Notes: generated from the sequence alone by a model not told the origin. DNA of 64,000 nt from Haliea sp. (GCA_016704305.1 JADJAL010000005.1:95311-159310), one strand, 5' to 3'. Positions 15,041 through 24,548 are shown, counted from the first letter of the stretch. A program made the numbers and translations.

Positions 15041-15054
15041 CTCTCGCGTTAAAG
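14941..15054 (+). repeat. Possible decayed attC9
   Basis: GCTAAATGCGAG on the left and CTCGCGTTAAAG on the right are nearly complementary. The right one contains GTTAAAG, one base from the core consensus. Position at the end of a cassette gene fits, but the left core has lost its AAC. Weak call. Confidence 0.35.
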
Positions 15055-15077
15055 CTGACAGTTGATAAAGGAGTGCC

Positions 15078-15986
15078 ATGGAACCAAGTGTCAGTAATTG
15101 GAGCAATTGGGAGAAATTCAGGGCTGCACAGCAAGAGATTGTCATTCCCGCTGGTCAAGTTGCCCACATCCCTGTTTCTGTACGATATGTTGATGTGGGC
15201 GAAGCTCATCAAGGTACGATTCTATTGATGCATGGAATCCCGACGTGGGGGTATCTCTATCATGCAGTCATCCCACCGTTAGTAGATGCTGGATATCGGA
15301 TTTTGGCTCCAGACTTTTTAGGGCACGGATGGTCTGATCGCCGCGATCGCTTTGATCGATCCTTTCAGGATCAAGCACGTATGATTATTGCCCTTCTGTC
15401 AGCGCTCAAATTGGAGCGTGTGAATCTTGTCGGGCACGACACCGGTGGCGCGGTCGCTCTCATTCTGGCGATTGAACACCGTGATTGTGTAAATCGTCTT
15501 GTTATCTCGAACTCGGTCTGCTACGACCGATTCGACGATGACATGCTTGATTTTGGGCACCCCTTACGATGGAAAACTCGTCCGATCGCAGATTTGGTCG
15601 AGGCGCTTGAAGAAAGTCTCGCAGCAGGGCTTTCCAACCAAAACCAACTCACTCATGAGTTTCGGCAAGGTATCATTGCTCCCTGGGCGAGTGAGGAAGG
15701 AAAGCTGAGTTTGCTGCGAAATGCTTCTGCGCTTAATGCCAACCAGACTATGGCACTTGTTGATCGCCATGGAGATATCCGTGCTCAGACGATGATTTTA
15801 TGGGGGATGGATGACCCCTGGCAGAAACCAGAGGATGGCAGGCAATTGGCTCAAGAGATTCCTGGTGCTATCTTCCGCGCCATTGATGGAGCCTCACACT
15901 GGGTGCAACAAGACGCACCAGAAAAGTTTTGTGAAGCACTGTTGGAATTTTTCGCCACCCCGCATAACAACCGAGGAACGCTTTGA
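15078..15986 (+). CDS. Alpha/beta hydrolase, haloalkane dehalogenase/epoxide hydrolase-like
   Basis: 302 residues with AAAGGAG four bases before the ATG. Oxyanion-hole motif LLMHGIPTWGYLYH; nucleophile elbow VGHDTGGAV with Asp121 where esterases have Ser; acid in LWGMDDPW; catalytic His274 in GASHWVQ. An Asp nucleophile points to dehalogenase or epoxide hydrolase chemistry rather than ester hydrolysis. DTGG instead of the usual DWGG removes one halide-binding Trp of haloalkane dehalogenases, so the substrate is open. It follows the cassette array and may itself be an old cassette. Confidence 0.82.
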   Translation: MEPSVSNWSNWEKFRAAQQEIVIPAGQVAHIPVSVRYVDVGEAHQGTILLMHGIPTWGYLYHAVIPPLVDAGYRILAPDFLGHGWSDRRDRFDRSFQDQARMIIALLSALKLERVNLVGHDTGGAVALILAIEHRDCVNRLVISNSVCYDRFDDDMLDFGHPLRWKTRPIADLVEALEESLAAGLSNQNQLTHEFRQGIIAPWASEEGKLSLLRNASALNANQTMALVDRHGDIRAQTMILWGMDDPWQKPEDGRQLAQEIPGAIFRAIDGASHWVQQDAPEKFCEALLEFFATPHNNRGTL

Positions 15987-15989
15987 CCG

Positions 15990-16262
15990 ATGAGAAATAT
16001 CATAATCATTGCCCTGCTGGCGTTCGGAGGTTGGAAGCTTTACCAATCCCGGGAGGAAGTTCCAATCATTGAGTTAAGTGGCGATTCTCCGGTGCAGTCG
16101 GCATATGCTCGTCCGGCTTCAAATTATAGGTGCGATGGTCGTCAGTATTGCGGTCAAATGACTTCCCGAGCGGAAGCTGAGTTTTTTATACGCAATTGTC
16201 CAAATATGAAAATGGATGGCGACGGAGATGGTGTCCCTTGTGAAAATGACTCTCGATTCTAG
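15990..16262 (+). CDS. Excalibur calcium-binding domain protein
   Basis: 90 residues: an N-terminal hydrophobic anchor or signal (MRNIIIIALLAFGGWKLY), a linker, then an Excalibur domain, YRCDGRQYCGQMTSRAEAEF with NMKMDGDGDGVPCEN. The DGDGDGVPCE loop is the calcium-binding signature; two Cys pairs likely form disulfides. Probably acts at the cell envelope. Three bases separate it from the hydrolase stop. A 31-codon frame overlaps its end up to 16341; I do not call it. Confidence 0.8.
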   Translation: MRNIIIIALLAFGGWKLYQSREEVPIIELSGDSPVQSAYARPASNYRCDGRQYCGQMTSRAEAEFFIRNCPNMKMDGDGDGVPCENDSRF

Positions 16263-16380
16263 CGGGGTAACGGCCAAGATTGAGAAAGCGGTCGTCAAGG
16301 CCTACGATGGTCTCAATGAACGTGTACTCATGACGCGGTAGAAATCAGTATCCCTTACTGACGAGTCTAGCGAGATATTT

Positions 16381-16578
16381 ATGGAACCCTTGGCAGAGCA
16401 AATTGTGAGTTGCCCCTACTGTGGTGAAGCCATTGTCGTGTTAATAGATCACGAGGAAGCGGGGGACCAATACATTGAAGATTGCCAGGTGTGCTGCAGA
16501 CCAATTACCTTCAGCGTATCGGTAGATTCAGCGGGTCACTTATCCGTGTCGGTGCGAGATGAAAACGACGCGTACTAG
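16381..16578 (+). CDS. CPXCG motif cysteine-rich protein
   Basis: 65 residues. VSCPYCGEAIVVLID gives the CPxCG motif and EDCQVCCRPITFSV the second Cys pair, so a small zinc-ribbon fold is expected. The family is common in gammaproteobacteria and has no known function. No strong ribosome-binding site. It converges on the amidohydrolase gene. Confidence 0.8.
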   Translation: MEPLAEQIVSCPYCGEAIVVLIDHEEAGDQYIEDCQVCCRPITFSVSVDSAGHLSVSVRDENDAY

Positions 16579-16613
16579 ATTGTCGCGCATCAAGTACCGT
16601 TAATACGCTCCTG

Positions 16614-17729
16614 CTACGCGCCAATGCCATACAACTTCGCGGCATTGTGAAACAGCACCTTGTCGCGCTCCTGCGCACTCATGCCTTGCGTGACGTCCTG
16701 CATCACGGCGCGTGAGTGGGGGTAGGTGCCGTCGCTGTGCGGAAAGTCCGTCGCCCACATCACGCGGTCCAGGTTGAGGCCGTCCTTCACCTGTTTCACG
16801 CTGTAGTCGTCCTGGAATGTCACGAAGATATTGTTATCGAAATAGTTGCTCGGCAGTTGCTGCAAGGTTTCCGCGCGCAAATGAAAGCGGTGCCGCTCGT
16901 AGGCGTGGTCCATGCGAAACTTGAAGTGCGGCACCCAGCCGGCGTCGGATTCGACACACACCACATTGAGTTTGGGGTGGCGGTCGAACACGCCGCCGAG
17001 GATCATCATCATGATGATGTTCTGCAGGCCGCGCACGGTGACGATCTGGTGCACCAGGCGCGAGCCGCGCACGCGCTCCAGGATGCCGTCTTTGGTGGTG
17101 AGGATATGGAAGCTGACGGGTATGTTGAGCTCCACGCACAGGCGCCAGAATTCGTCGTAGCAAACGTGGTCGTAATCCTCCACCACCGGGTCGCCGGGCA
17201 GCATCACGCCGCGAAAGCCCAGTGCATGCACTGTGCGCAATTCCTGCACCGCTTCTCCGGGGGAGCGCATTGAAATAATCGGTATGCCGACCAGGCGCTG
17301 CGGCGCGGTGTCGCAAAACGCGCCCAGCCAGCGGTTGTAGGCATCGAAGCAGGCCTTCTTGTAATCGATGTCGGGGTGGTTGCACAGCACCATGCCAAGG
17401 CTGGGGTACAACACCTCTGCGGTGATGCCTTCTTCATCCTGTATTGCCAGGCGCGCTTTCGGGTCATGCCCCGCCGGGTGCAGTTCGTGCCAGTGCACGG
17501 GGTCGGTCATCTGCTCGGGCGTGCGACCTGCGGTGCAGATGATGCCCATGGGTACTTTTACGCCGAGGTCGGTGATTTCCAGGATGGCGCCGCGCTTCGC
17601 GTCATAGATCGCGCGCGGCCGCCGGTCGGCAAATGCCGGGTCTATATCGCTGAAGCAGTCCTCGGTTTCCGAGATGTGGGAATCCGCGGAGATAGCCGCC
17701 CTGTGTGCGAGTGTTGAGGAGTCGGACAT
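16614..17729 (-). CDS. Amidohydrolase family protein (Amidohydro_2)
   Basis: 371 residues from ATG 17729 (GGGAGG upstream). TIM-barrel metal-dependent hydrolase/decarboxylase: ISADSHISE near residue 16 gives the first metal-site residues, LNVVCVESDAGWVPH is the late barrel strand seen in this family, and RVMWATDFPHSDGTYPHS carries the conserved Asp and Pro-His. Relatives include ACMSD-type decarboxylases and aromatic or hydrocarbon degradation proteins. It follows two TonB-dependent receptors on the same strand, 26 bp after the nearer one, suggesting breakdown of an imported organic compound. Confidence 0.85.
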   Translation of the reverse strand: MSDSSTLAHRAAISADSHISETEDCFSDIDPAFADRRPRAIYDAKRGAILEITDLGVKVPMGIICTAGRTPEQMTDPVHWHELHPAGHDPKARLAIQDEEGITAEVLYPSLGMVLCNHPDIDYKKACFDAYNRWLGAFCDTAPQRLVGIPIISMRSPGEAVQELRTVHALGFRGVMLPGDPVVEDYDHVCYDEFWRLCVELNIPVSFHILTTKDGILERVRGSRLVHQIVTVRGLQNIIMMMILGGVFDRHPKLNVVCVESDAGWVPHFKFRMDHAYERHRFHLRAETLQQLPSNYFDNNIFVTFQDDYSVKQVKDGLNLDRVMWATDFPHSDGTYPHSRAVMQDVTQGMSAQERDKVLFHNAAKLYGIGA

Positions 17730-17755
17730 GTCTGCCTCCCTGGAGCCGGACCTTG

Positions 17756-20287
17756 TCACTCACCGAAGCGATAAATCACGTCAATGCCGTAAGTGCGCGG
17801 TGGCGCATAGCCCATGGTGGTTGTGCGGGCGACACCCACCACCGGCACGCCGCCCTGCTCGTGATCGTCAGTATCGGCGAGGTTTTTGCACCAGGCAACC
17901 AGCGTCGTGCGCTCATCAGGGAGCTCCCAGGTGATGCGTGCATCATAAAACGTTTTCGCCGGTATGCTGATGTAATCCTCTACGTAGAAGCTGTCCCTGT
18001 CGAAACCGCCGTAGGTTTGATCGGCGTAGCGCACCAGGAAATTCGGCGTGATCGTGCCCATGTCAGTGGTGTTGATGTTGTAATCAACCGAAAGATAGGC
18101 GGTCCACTCCGGCGCTCTCGGCATCGGCTCATCCGCGCGATCTATTTCAATATACTGGCCGGGATTGCTGCGGTCTGGCACGTCAGACAAGTACTCCTTG
18201 AACTGTGCATCCAGGTAGGCAACGCTGCCCATGAAGCGCAGGTTGTCCGTGGGCAGCACGGTGAATTCAACCTCGACGCCTTTCATTTCCGCTTTGCCGG
18301 CGTTCTCGATCGCCGGCAGGGGAATGCCGAAACTGGGATCGGGGCGCGTCGTGGTAAGTTGGATATCGGTATATTCCTCGTAGAAAATGGCGACGTTGGT
18401 GCGCAGCCTGTTATCCAGCGCATCGACTTTAAACCCGAGTTCGTACATGTCGACATACTCCGGCTTGAAGTTCGCCAGGTCGATGATGTAGTCGCCATCG
18501 AAGTCACCGTTACCCACGGCAACGCCACCCGAGCGGAAACCGGTGCTGTACGTGAGGTACGTCATCGCAGCGTCCATGTGCAGCTTGTCCAGCACGGCGT
18601 CGCTGGCCACGTAGTTCAGGCTCGCCATCGGGCTCCAGTCGTCATCGTTGCGACTGTCGTTGGATTCGCCAAAGGCGCCGACTTCAAACGGCGCGCCACC
18701 CGGGCCATCCGGGTCGAAGCCGTAGAGCCAGTCGCGCACATTGGTGCCGCCGGGTTCCGAGAACGGGTGCAGGATATTGGCGGCGTAGATGGTGTCCAGC
18801 GTGCCGAGGTATTGCCCGTTGCCGATGCTGGGCAAGTAGACCCGGGATTCGCGGTAGTCGGTTTTGCGTTCCTCCCACGTGAACCGCAGGCCCACGGTGA
18901 GGAAGAGATTGTCGTTGAAGTGGTAGTCGGCCTGCCCAAAGCCCGCGAAGGCGGTGTTCTCGGTTTCCCGTTCCGTCAGGTTGGAACGCGCCAGCAGGAT
19001 GCTGTTGGGTACGGTGGTCGATTCCACGTAGCCGGCAAAGTCCTGCAACCAGTCGTCGTCGGTTTTTTCATAGAAGGCGTACGTGCCCACCGTATAGTTC
19101 AGGCGCTCCTCAAACGCGGTGCCAATAAACTGGAACTCCTGTGAGTACTGGTCGGTATTGTTATATTCGGGCGCGAGGCGGCCGATGATGACCGCATCCA
19201 TGCCGTCCAGGTCTTCGTCGGCTTTCTGCTGGGTGTTGCGGTAGGCGCTGATGCTCTTGAACTGCAGCGCGTCGTTGATTTCCCAACTGACGGTGTTGGC
19301 CGCCATCGCCGTATCGACCTTGTAGACGCCCTGGTAAAAAATGTCGGAGTTGCCGTTTTGCTCGCCCTGGAACTTGTCGATGGGCAGGTCCGCGCCGCTG
19401 CGTTCACAATAGCTCTGCACCGAGACGGGCGAAAAGGCGTTGTAGAGGCCCTCAAGCGAACCTTGATTGGGCAAGCCTGCCGCGGCGAGTTCCTCGCCCA
19501 GCCAGATACATTTCTGGCCGATGGGTTTTTGATTAATCTGGGTGTAGTTCAGGTTCAGGTCCACGATCACTGTGTCGGTGGGTAGCCAGCGCAGCTGGCC
19601 GACGATCATGTCCCTTTCCTCGTCAGAGTACTCCGTGCCGTCCAGATCGTTCTCGATATAGCCATCCCGGTTGACCGTCGCCACGGAGAAGCGCGACAGC
19701 AGGGTGTCGTCAATCAACGGGACGTTCACGGAGGCGGATGCATCCTTGCGACCGAGGTTGCCGAGGGTGCCCCTGGCGGTGCCGCCGAACTCCTCGGCAG
19801 GTTTGATCGAGGTATACAATATCGCGCCACCCGTGGTGTTTTTGCCAAACAGCGTGCCCTGTGGGCCACGCAACACCTGGATGCTTTCTATTTCCACCGC
19901 GTCGAGCAGTGCCCCGGAGGCGCGGCCGATGTACACCTCGTCGAGGTAGATGCCCACGCCGGAGTCTGTCGTCACCTGCGTCTCGCGCTGGCCGACGCCA
20001 CGTATGTAGGCGTTGCCATCACCTTTCACGCCGTTACCGCCGCCGCCGAGGTTCAGGCCCGGCACGAGGCCGTCGAAGTCGCGCATGTTTTTGATCCCCA
20101 GCGACTGCATCGTCTCGGCGGTAAATGCCGTCACGGCGACAGGGACTTCCTGCAAGGATTCCTCGCGCTTCCTGGCGGTCACCACGACTTCCTCCAGCGC
20201 AAGGTCCTCCGCCAGCGACGGCAGCGGCATGGTCAAAGAGGCGATTGCGAGTGTCAGCAGCTTCGGCAGGTATCTGGAAACAGGCAT
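17756..20287 (-). CDS. TonB-dependent receptor
   Basis: 843 residues. Signal peptide (RYLPKLLTLAIASLTMPLPS) ending about residue 27, TonB-box-like EEVVVTARKREE, plug domain with SIQVLRGPQGTLFGKNTTGG, then a 22-strand-type barrel. ATG 20287 is used because GGAG lies six bases before it; GTG 20299 is the alternative. The plug and barrel style match the large family that imports steroids, polyketides or other organic compounds in marine gammaproteobacteria rather than a named siderophore receptor. It ends YRFGE, not in the usual terminal aromatic residue. Confidence 0.9.
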   Translation of the reverse strand: MPVSRYLPKLLTLAIASLTMPLPSLAEDLALEEVVVTARKREESLQEVPVAVTAFTAETMQSLGIKNMRDFDGLVPGLNLGGGGNGVKGDGNAYIRGVGQRETQVTTDSGVGIYLDEVYIGRASGALLDAVEIESIQVLRGPQGTLFGKNTTGGAILYTSIKPAEEFGGTARGTLGNLGRKDASASVNVPLIDDTLLSRFSVATVNRDGYIENDLDGTEYSDEERDMIVGQLRWLPTDTVIVDLNLNYTQINQKPIGQKCIWLGEELAAAGLPNQGSLEGLYNAFSPVSVQSYCERSGADLPIDKFQGEQNGNSDIFYQGVYKVDTAMAANTVSWEINDALQFKSISAYRNTQQKADEDLDGMDAVIIGRLAPEYNNTDQYSQEFQFIGTAFEERLNYTVGTYAFYEKTDDDWLQDFAGYVESTTVPNSILLARSNLTERETENTAFAGFGQADYHFNDNLFLTVGLRFTWEERKTDYRESRVYLPSIGNGQYLGTLDTIYAANILHPFSEPGGTNVRDWLYGFDPDGPGGAPFEVGAFGESNDSRNDDDWSPMASLNYVASDAVLDKLHMDAAMTYLTYSTGFRSGGVAVGNGDFDGDYIIDLANFKPEYVDMYELGFKVDALDNRLRTNVAIFYEEYTDIQLTTTRPDPSFGIPLPAIENAGKAEMKGVEVEFTVLPTDNLRFMGSVAYLDAQFKEYLSDVPDRSNPGQYIEIDRADEPMPRAPEWTAYLSVDYNINTTDMGTITPNFLVRYADQTYGGFDRDSFYVEDYISIPAKTFYDARITWELPDERTTLVAWCKNLADTDDHEQGGVPVVGVARTTTMGYAPPRTYGIDVIYRFGE

Positions 20288-20390
20288 GCAATTCTCCACG
20301 AGGCATTATTTTTAGTGTGTCGATTTTTTCGCGGCGCCAGCCAGGCGCGCCGACAGTGTTACGTCCGGCAACAGCGCAGTAAAAACGCCG

Positions 20391-22844
20391 CTAGAACTTC
20401 CACCGCAGGTTGAGGCCAACCGTGCGCGGTTTGTTGACGGATACACGCTGCGGCGAGCCCCAGCGATTATTGAAAAATTCCTGCGCCGTTTCGTCGGTAA
20501 TATTGCTCACGTAAAGCGTCGCGCTCCACCCCTGCGCATCCAGCCCCATGCGCAGGTTGCCGATATCATAGGATGGTTGGTCCGTCGCGCCCTGGGTGAA
20601 GATGATCGACTCGGTGCCGTCCAGTGAATTGACGGAATCACCGACGTAGGCCCACTCCAGCAGCACGAAAGGTTCCGCGTTCAGCAACTGCTGCTGGAAC
20701 GTGTACTGCACCGACATGCTGCCCTTGCTCTCCGGCGCGATAGGCAGTTGCGTGCCGTTCTGCACGTCCGCGATCACCAGCGAGCCATCGGGCGTGGTGA
20801 TGACATTGTCCTGGGAGATCTCGGCATTGATCACGGCGAAATTGGCATTCAGCTCCCAGCCCGTGGCGGGAAGCCAGGTGGTTTCCGCTTCGAAGCCCTG
20901 GATATCCGCTTGGGAAAAATTGATGATGCCGAGCGAAAAAATCGTCGGGTCGTTCACCTGGATCTGGATGTCGTCCCACTGCATGTAGTACGCCACCGCG
21001 TTAAAGCGCAACGTGCGGTCGAACCACTCGGTTTTCAGGCCCAACTCATAGTTCTTCAATTTGTCCGGATCGTAATCTTCCGGCAACACGGAATCGGCGC
21101 GCAACGCATTCGCGCCGCCACTGCGGAACCCTTCGGAATACGTGGCGTACGTCATCACGTCGTCATTCACCTGGTAGGTGGCGTTGAGTTTGGGCACCCA
21201 ATCATCCTGGCTGTAATGCTTCACCTCGTTGTTGAAGAGATAGTTGAGTTGGGCATCGCTTGGGTCGCCCTGCAGCAGGTTGCCCTGTTGCAGCAGGAGT
21301 TCCTGGTCCTGGTTAAACCAGCGCGCGCCGCCGGTAAAACTCAGCTTGTCCGTCGCAGCGAAGGTGACCTCGCCGAACAGCGCGGTCTGTTCGACCTGCA
21401 AATCGTAGGTGCCGAAAAACCAGTTGTTGGTCGCGCTGTTGTGGAAGGTCGCGTAGTTGGAATTGAAGTCGGGCGAATTCGCCTTGTCGCTCAGGTAGGT
21501 ATAGCCCTGGTTGGCGTAGTACTCGGTGTCGCTGAAGTTGCGTATCGTCGAGGTGTTGAACTGCGTGCGTTCCAGTTTGCTGTAGAAGAAACCGGCGACG
21601 CCGCTCCAACGGCTGCCGTTGTCGTCCGGGGTGGTGAGGCGGCCCTCTACTGTCCAGCGCTCATCTTTCTGGTCCTGTATCACGAAGCCGCGCGGCGCGC
21701 CGGTGAAATCGTAGATGGCGTAGTCAACCGGATTGAACCGCTGGTCGAACTCGTGCATGTAGTTGGTGGCGTCGGCCTCGTACTTGAGGTCGCGGTTGAA
21801 ATAACTGCCGGTCAGCACGGTGTTGGCAAAGTCCAGGTTGCCTTCGAGGCTGAGACTGAGCAGGTACCAGTTGTCTTTCATGGTTTCGTCTTCGAAGCGC
21901 CCCTGTTCGAGATCGCCCAGGCCGAGGTCGACGTCGCCGAAGCCGTCGACGTCGGTATTCTGCATCAGGCCGCCGATGTCCACGGTCCAGTCTTCATCCA
22001 CCAGCCAGCGCACGGCGGCGCGACCGCCTGTGGTTTCGCTGGAGTTGATGTCGCTGTCGACATTGCCTGCGTTGTCGAAGGGCTGGGCCAGCGGCAAATA
22101 GCCGGAGGCGATGCGCGCGTCCTGCCACTGGTCCGGCTCATTGTTCACCAGCACATTGTCGATGTATCCGGCCTCGTGGCTCTGGAAGCCCACGAGGCGA
22201 ATCGCGAGCGTCTCCTCCAGCAGCGGGATATTGACCATGCCGGAGACATCGCGGTCGTTGTCGTTGCTGTGCTCGACATACGCCATATCCCCTTCAACCC
22301 AGCCCTCCATCACGCCGGGGTCGGCCTTCTTGGTGATGATGCGCCAGGTGCCGGACTGGGACGCATCGCCGAACAGCGTACCCTGTGGTCCGCTCAGTGC
22401 TTCGAGGCGTTCGATGTCGATCAGGCGCGGGTCCGGATTGAGCCCGGCCTGCGTGATCGGCGATTCGTCCAGGTAGACGCTGGAGGAGGGATTGGTGCCG
22501 TACTGGATGCCCGATGCCGCGACACCGCGGAACACGATCGACGTGCCCGCCGGTTCGCGCCGCGCGAATGCCAGGCTGGGAATATTGTTGGCGTAGTCAT
22601 CGAGCACCGCGAAACCCTGGCGTTCGATATCGGCCGTGGTGAAGGCGGTGATTGCCTGCGGCAGGTCCTGCAGGTTGGACTTGCGTTTGCTGGCGGTGAC
22701 GATGACTTCTTCCAGCGCAAGGTCGTCCGCGAATGCCGCAGGCGCGGTGCCAAGTACGAGGGAGACCATCAGTGCCAGCGTCTTTTTGCGAAACGGCGCG
22801 CTTGGGCCGGCCATCCGGGCTGATGGAGTGATATCGCTGTACAT
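20391..22844 (-). CDS. TonB-dependent receptor
   Basis: 817 residues. Signal peptide around residues 18-40 (KKTLALMVSLVLGTAPAAFA), TonB-box region LALEEVIVTASKRKSN, plug motif LEALSGPQGTLFGDASQSGT, and a barrel ending LNLRWKF with the C-terminal Phe used by the BAM machinery. It lies 103 bp upstream of the second receptor on the same strand, and the two plus the amidohydrolase could be one operon. The plug has lost the usual Arg before GPQGTLFG (SGPQG instead of RGPQG). Substrate unknown. Confidence 0.9.
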   Translation of the reverse strand: MYSDITPSARMAGPSAPFRKKTLALMVSLVLGTAPAAFADDLALEEVIVTASKRKSNLQDLPQAITAFTTADIERQGFAVLDDYANNIPSLAFARREPAGTSIVFRGVAASGIQYGTNPSSSVYLDESPITQAGLNPDPRLIDIERLEALSGPQGTLFGDASQSGTWRIITKKADPGVMEGWVEGDMAYVEHSNDNDRDVSGMVNIPLLEETLAIRLVGFQSHEAGYIDNVLVNNEPDQWQDARIASGYLPLAQPFDNAGNVDSDINSSETTGGRAAVRWLVDEDWTVDIGGLMQNTDVDGFGDVDLGLGDLEQGRFEDETMKDNWYLLSLSLEGNLDFANTVLTGSYFNRDLKYEADATNYMHEFDQRFNPVDYAIYDFTGAPRGFVIQDQKDERWTVEGRLTTPDDNGSRWSGVAGFFYSKLERTQFNTSTIRNFSDTEYYANQGYTYLSDKANSPDFNSNYATFHNSATNNWFFGTYDLQVEQTALFGEVTFAATDKLSFTGGARWFNQDQELLLQQGNLLQGDPSDAQLNYLFNNEVKHYSQDDWVPKLNATYQVNDDVMTYATYSEGFRSGGANALRADSVLPEDYDPDKLKNYELGLKTEWFDRTLRFNAVAYYMQWDDIQIQVNDPTIFSLGIINFSQADIQGFEAETTWLPATGWELNANFAVINAEISQDNVITTPDGSLVIADVQNGTQLPIAPESKGSMSVQYTFQQQLLNAEPFVLLEWAYVGDSVNSLDGTESIIFTQGATDQPSYDIGNLRMGLDAQGWSATLYVSNITDETAQEFFNNRWGSPQRVSVNKPRTVGLNLRWKF

Positions 22845-23029
22845 AGACTGTGCCCGGAGTGGAGGTTTTTATCGAACGAATCGTAATGTAATAACTTGCA
22901 ATTGCAAGCGATTTGCCCCGCTCACGCGCAATCAATTTTCGAGCGCCGCGCGCGCCGGTTGACGACCCAGGAGCAGCGCCCTACTCTGGCGCGGTCTGCT
23001 CTGCGCTAATCGGGAGCAGCAGTGACCCC

Positions 23030-23617
23030 ATGGAAGCCCCTGTAATGGATATCGGCGTGCCCCTGCGCGAACTTGGTGCATACAACATCGACGCATTGCG
23101 CACGGCCATCGCACTGCAGGACGAGGCGGCGTGGCTGGACAATACGCATCGCCAACAGGCCTACGATGTGCACCAGATGACGCACTCGCTGGTGATGATC
23201 TTCACCGATACCGCGCAGTGGCCCGCGCTTGAGGTGCGGCGCGAGGCGGGGTGGGATCTGCTGGCGGAACCAGCCCTGCCGTTGATGCACCAGATCCTGG
23301 CGGATCACTATCCGCTGGGCGGTACGATCATCCGGGCGATGGCAGCGCGCCTGCGCCCGGGTGGCGTGATCAAGCCGCACCGCGACTCGCACCCGTCCTT
23401 TCACTACGGCCACCGCATCCATGTCCCCGTCGTCACCAACCCGCGCGTGCGTTTCATGCTCGATGGCCGGCCCTACAAACTGGACGTGGGGCAGGCCTAC
23501 GAGATCAACAACCAGCTGACGCACAGCGTGATGAACAAGGGGAGCGAGGCGCGCATCCATTTCATCTTCGACTACGTGCCGCCCCAGCAACTGGGCCGGG
23601 AGGTGGCCAACGCGTGA
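23030..23617 (+). CDS. Aspartyl/asparaginyl beta-hydroxylase family protein
   Basis: 195 residues. Fe(II)/2-oxoglutarate dioxygenase of the aspartyl/asparaginyl hydroxylase type: GGVIKPHRDSHPSFHYGHRI gives the HxD iron ligands, NNQLTHSVMNKGSEARIHF the distal His and the Arg that binds 2-oxoglutarate. Soluble, no signal peptide. The start is ATG 23030 or ATG 23045. The stop overlaps the next GTG by four bases, so it is coupled to a predicted beta-propeller protein. Its substrate is unknown; the coupled protein is a candidate partner. Confidence 0.8.
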   Translation: MEAPVMDIGVPLRELGAYNIDALRTAIALQDEAAWLDNTHRQQAYDVHQMTHSLVMIFTDTAQWPALEVRREAGWDLLAEPALPLMHQILADHYPLGGTIIRAMAARLRPGGVIKPHRDSHPSFHYGHRIHVPVVTNPRVRFMLDGRPYKLDVGQAYEINNQLTHSVMNKGSEARIHFIFDYVPPQQLGREVANA

Positions 23618-24548
23618 CCACCCTGATCGCGAGTTCGGTGGTCAGGGGTAGCCAGCAGGGCGAAAGCCATGGCGGCATCTACCTGGTGGATTTCCAGCGG
23701 CAGGCGGTGCGGCAGGTCATCGACTGGAACAGCGCGGACATCGACTGGCAGGGCCGCGGCTGGGATCGCGGTCTGCGCGGCATTGCCTTCGACGGCGAGC
23801 GCGTGTTCATCGCGGCCAGCAACGAGCTGTTCGTGTACACACCGGATTTTGAGCTGCTGGCGTCGTATCGCAGTCCCTACCTGCGCCACTGCCACGAGAT
23901 CGCGGTGCACCAGCGCCGCCTGTACCTCACCTCCACCGGTTACGACGCGGTACTCGGGTTTGACCTGGACGCGAACCGTTTCTGCTTTGGCCTGCATGTC
24001 GTCGCGGTCGGCAACCGCTTCCAGGGCAGCCCCTTCGACCCGCTGAGCGTGAACGGACCGGCACCGGCAAACCTGCTGCACCTCAACAACGTCTATTGCG
24101 ACAACAGCGGCCTGTACCTGAGTGGCCTGAAGACGTCGGCGCTGGTGCGCTTCGACGGACGCACGTTGCGCCGCGTGGCGAGCCTGCCGCGCGGTGTGCA
24201 CAATGCGCGGCCTTTCGCCGGGGCGTGCTGTTCAACGATACGGTGGCGGACCGGGTGCGCGCGGTGTTGCCGGAGCGGGAGATCAGCTTCGCTGTCCCTG
24301 CGGTGGATAGCGCCCGCCTGACGCACACGGACATCGATGACTCACGCATCGCCCGCGCCGGTTTTGGACGCGGCCTGTGCGTGGTCAATGAGGCGCTGGT
24401 TGCTGCGGGCTCCTCGCCGTCGACCATCGCACTGCACGATCTGGCGAGTGTGAGTACGCGCAGCGTGGTCACGCTGAGCCATGACCTGCGCAACGCGATA
24501 CACGGGTTGGAGGTGTGGCCGTTCGAATCAACGACTCTGACCCCTTGA
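23614..24548 (+). pseudogene. Predicted beta-propeller-like protein, frameshifted
   Basis: Begins at GTG 23614 (TTLIASSVVRGSQQGESHGG) with repeated segments such as GLRGIAFDGERVFIAASNEL and CHEIAVHQRRLYLTSTGYDA, the look of a WD/NHL-like propeller. Near 24220-24223 the frame must shift: adding one G to the GGGG run gives GGVLFNDTVADRVR and continues to the stop at 24546-24548. So the gene is about 311 residues if the run is really five G. The stop codon lies inside a REP sequence. Coupled to the hydroxylase. No named family recognised. Confidence 0.65.

Noticed and set aside
16240..16341. Small frame overlapping the Excalibur gene end
   Set aside because: About 31 residues starting inside another gene with no ribosome-binding site; too weak to call.
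17705..22823. Long plus-strand frames opposite the two TonB-dependent receptors
   Set aside because: They mirror GC-rich coding on the minus strand, show no domains, and their products are rich in Arg, Val and His as expected for antisense shadows.
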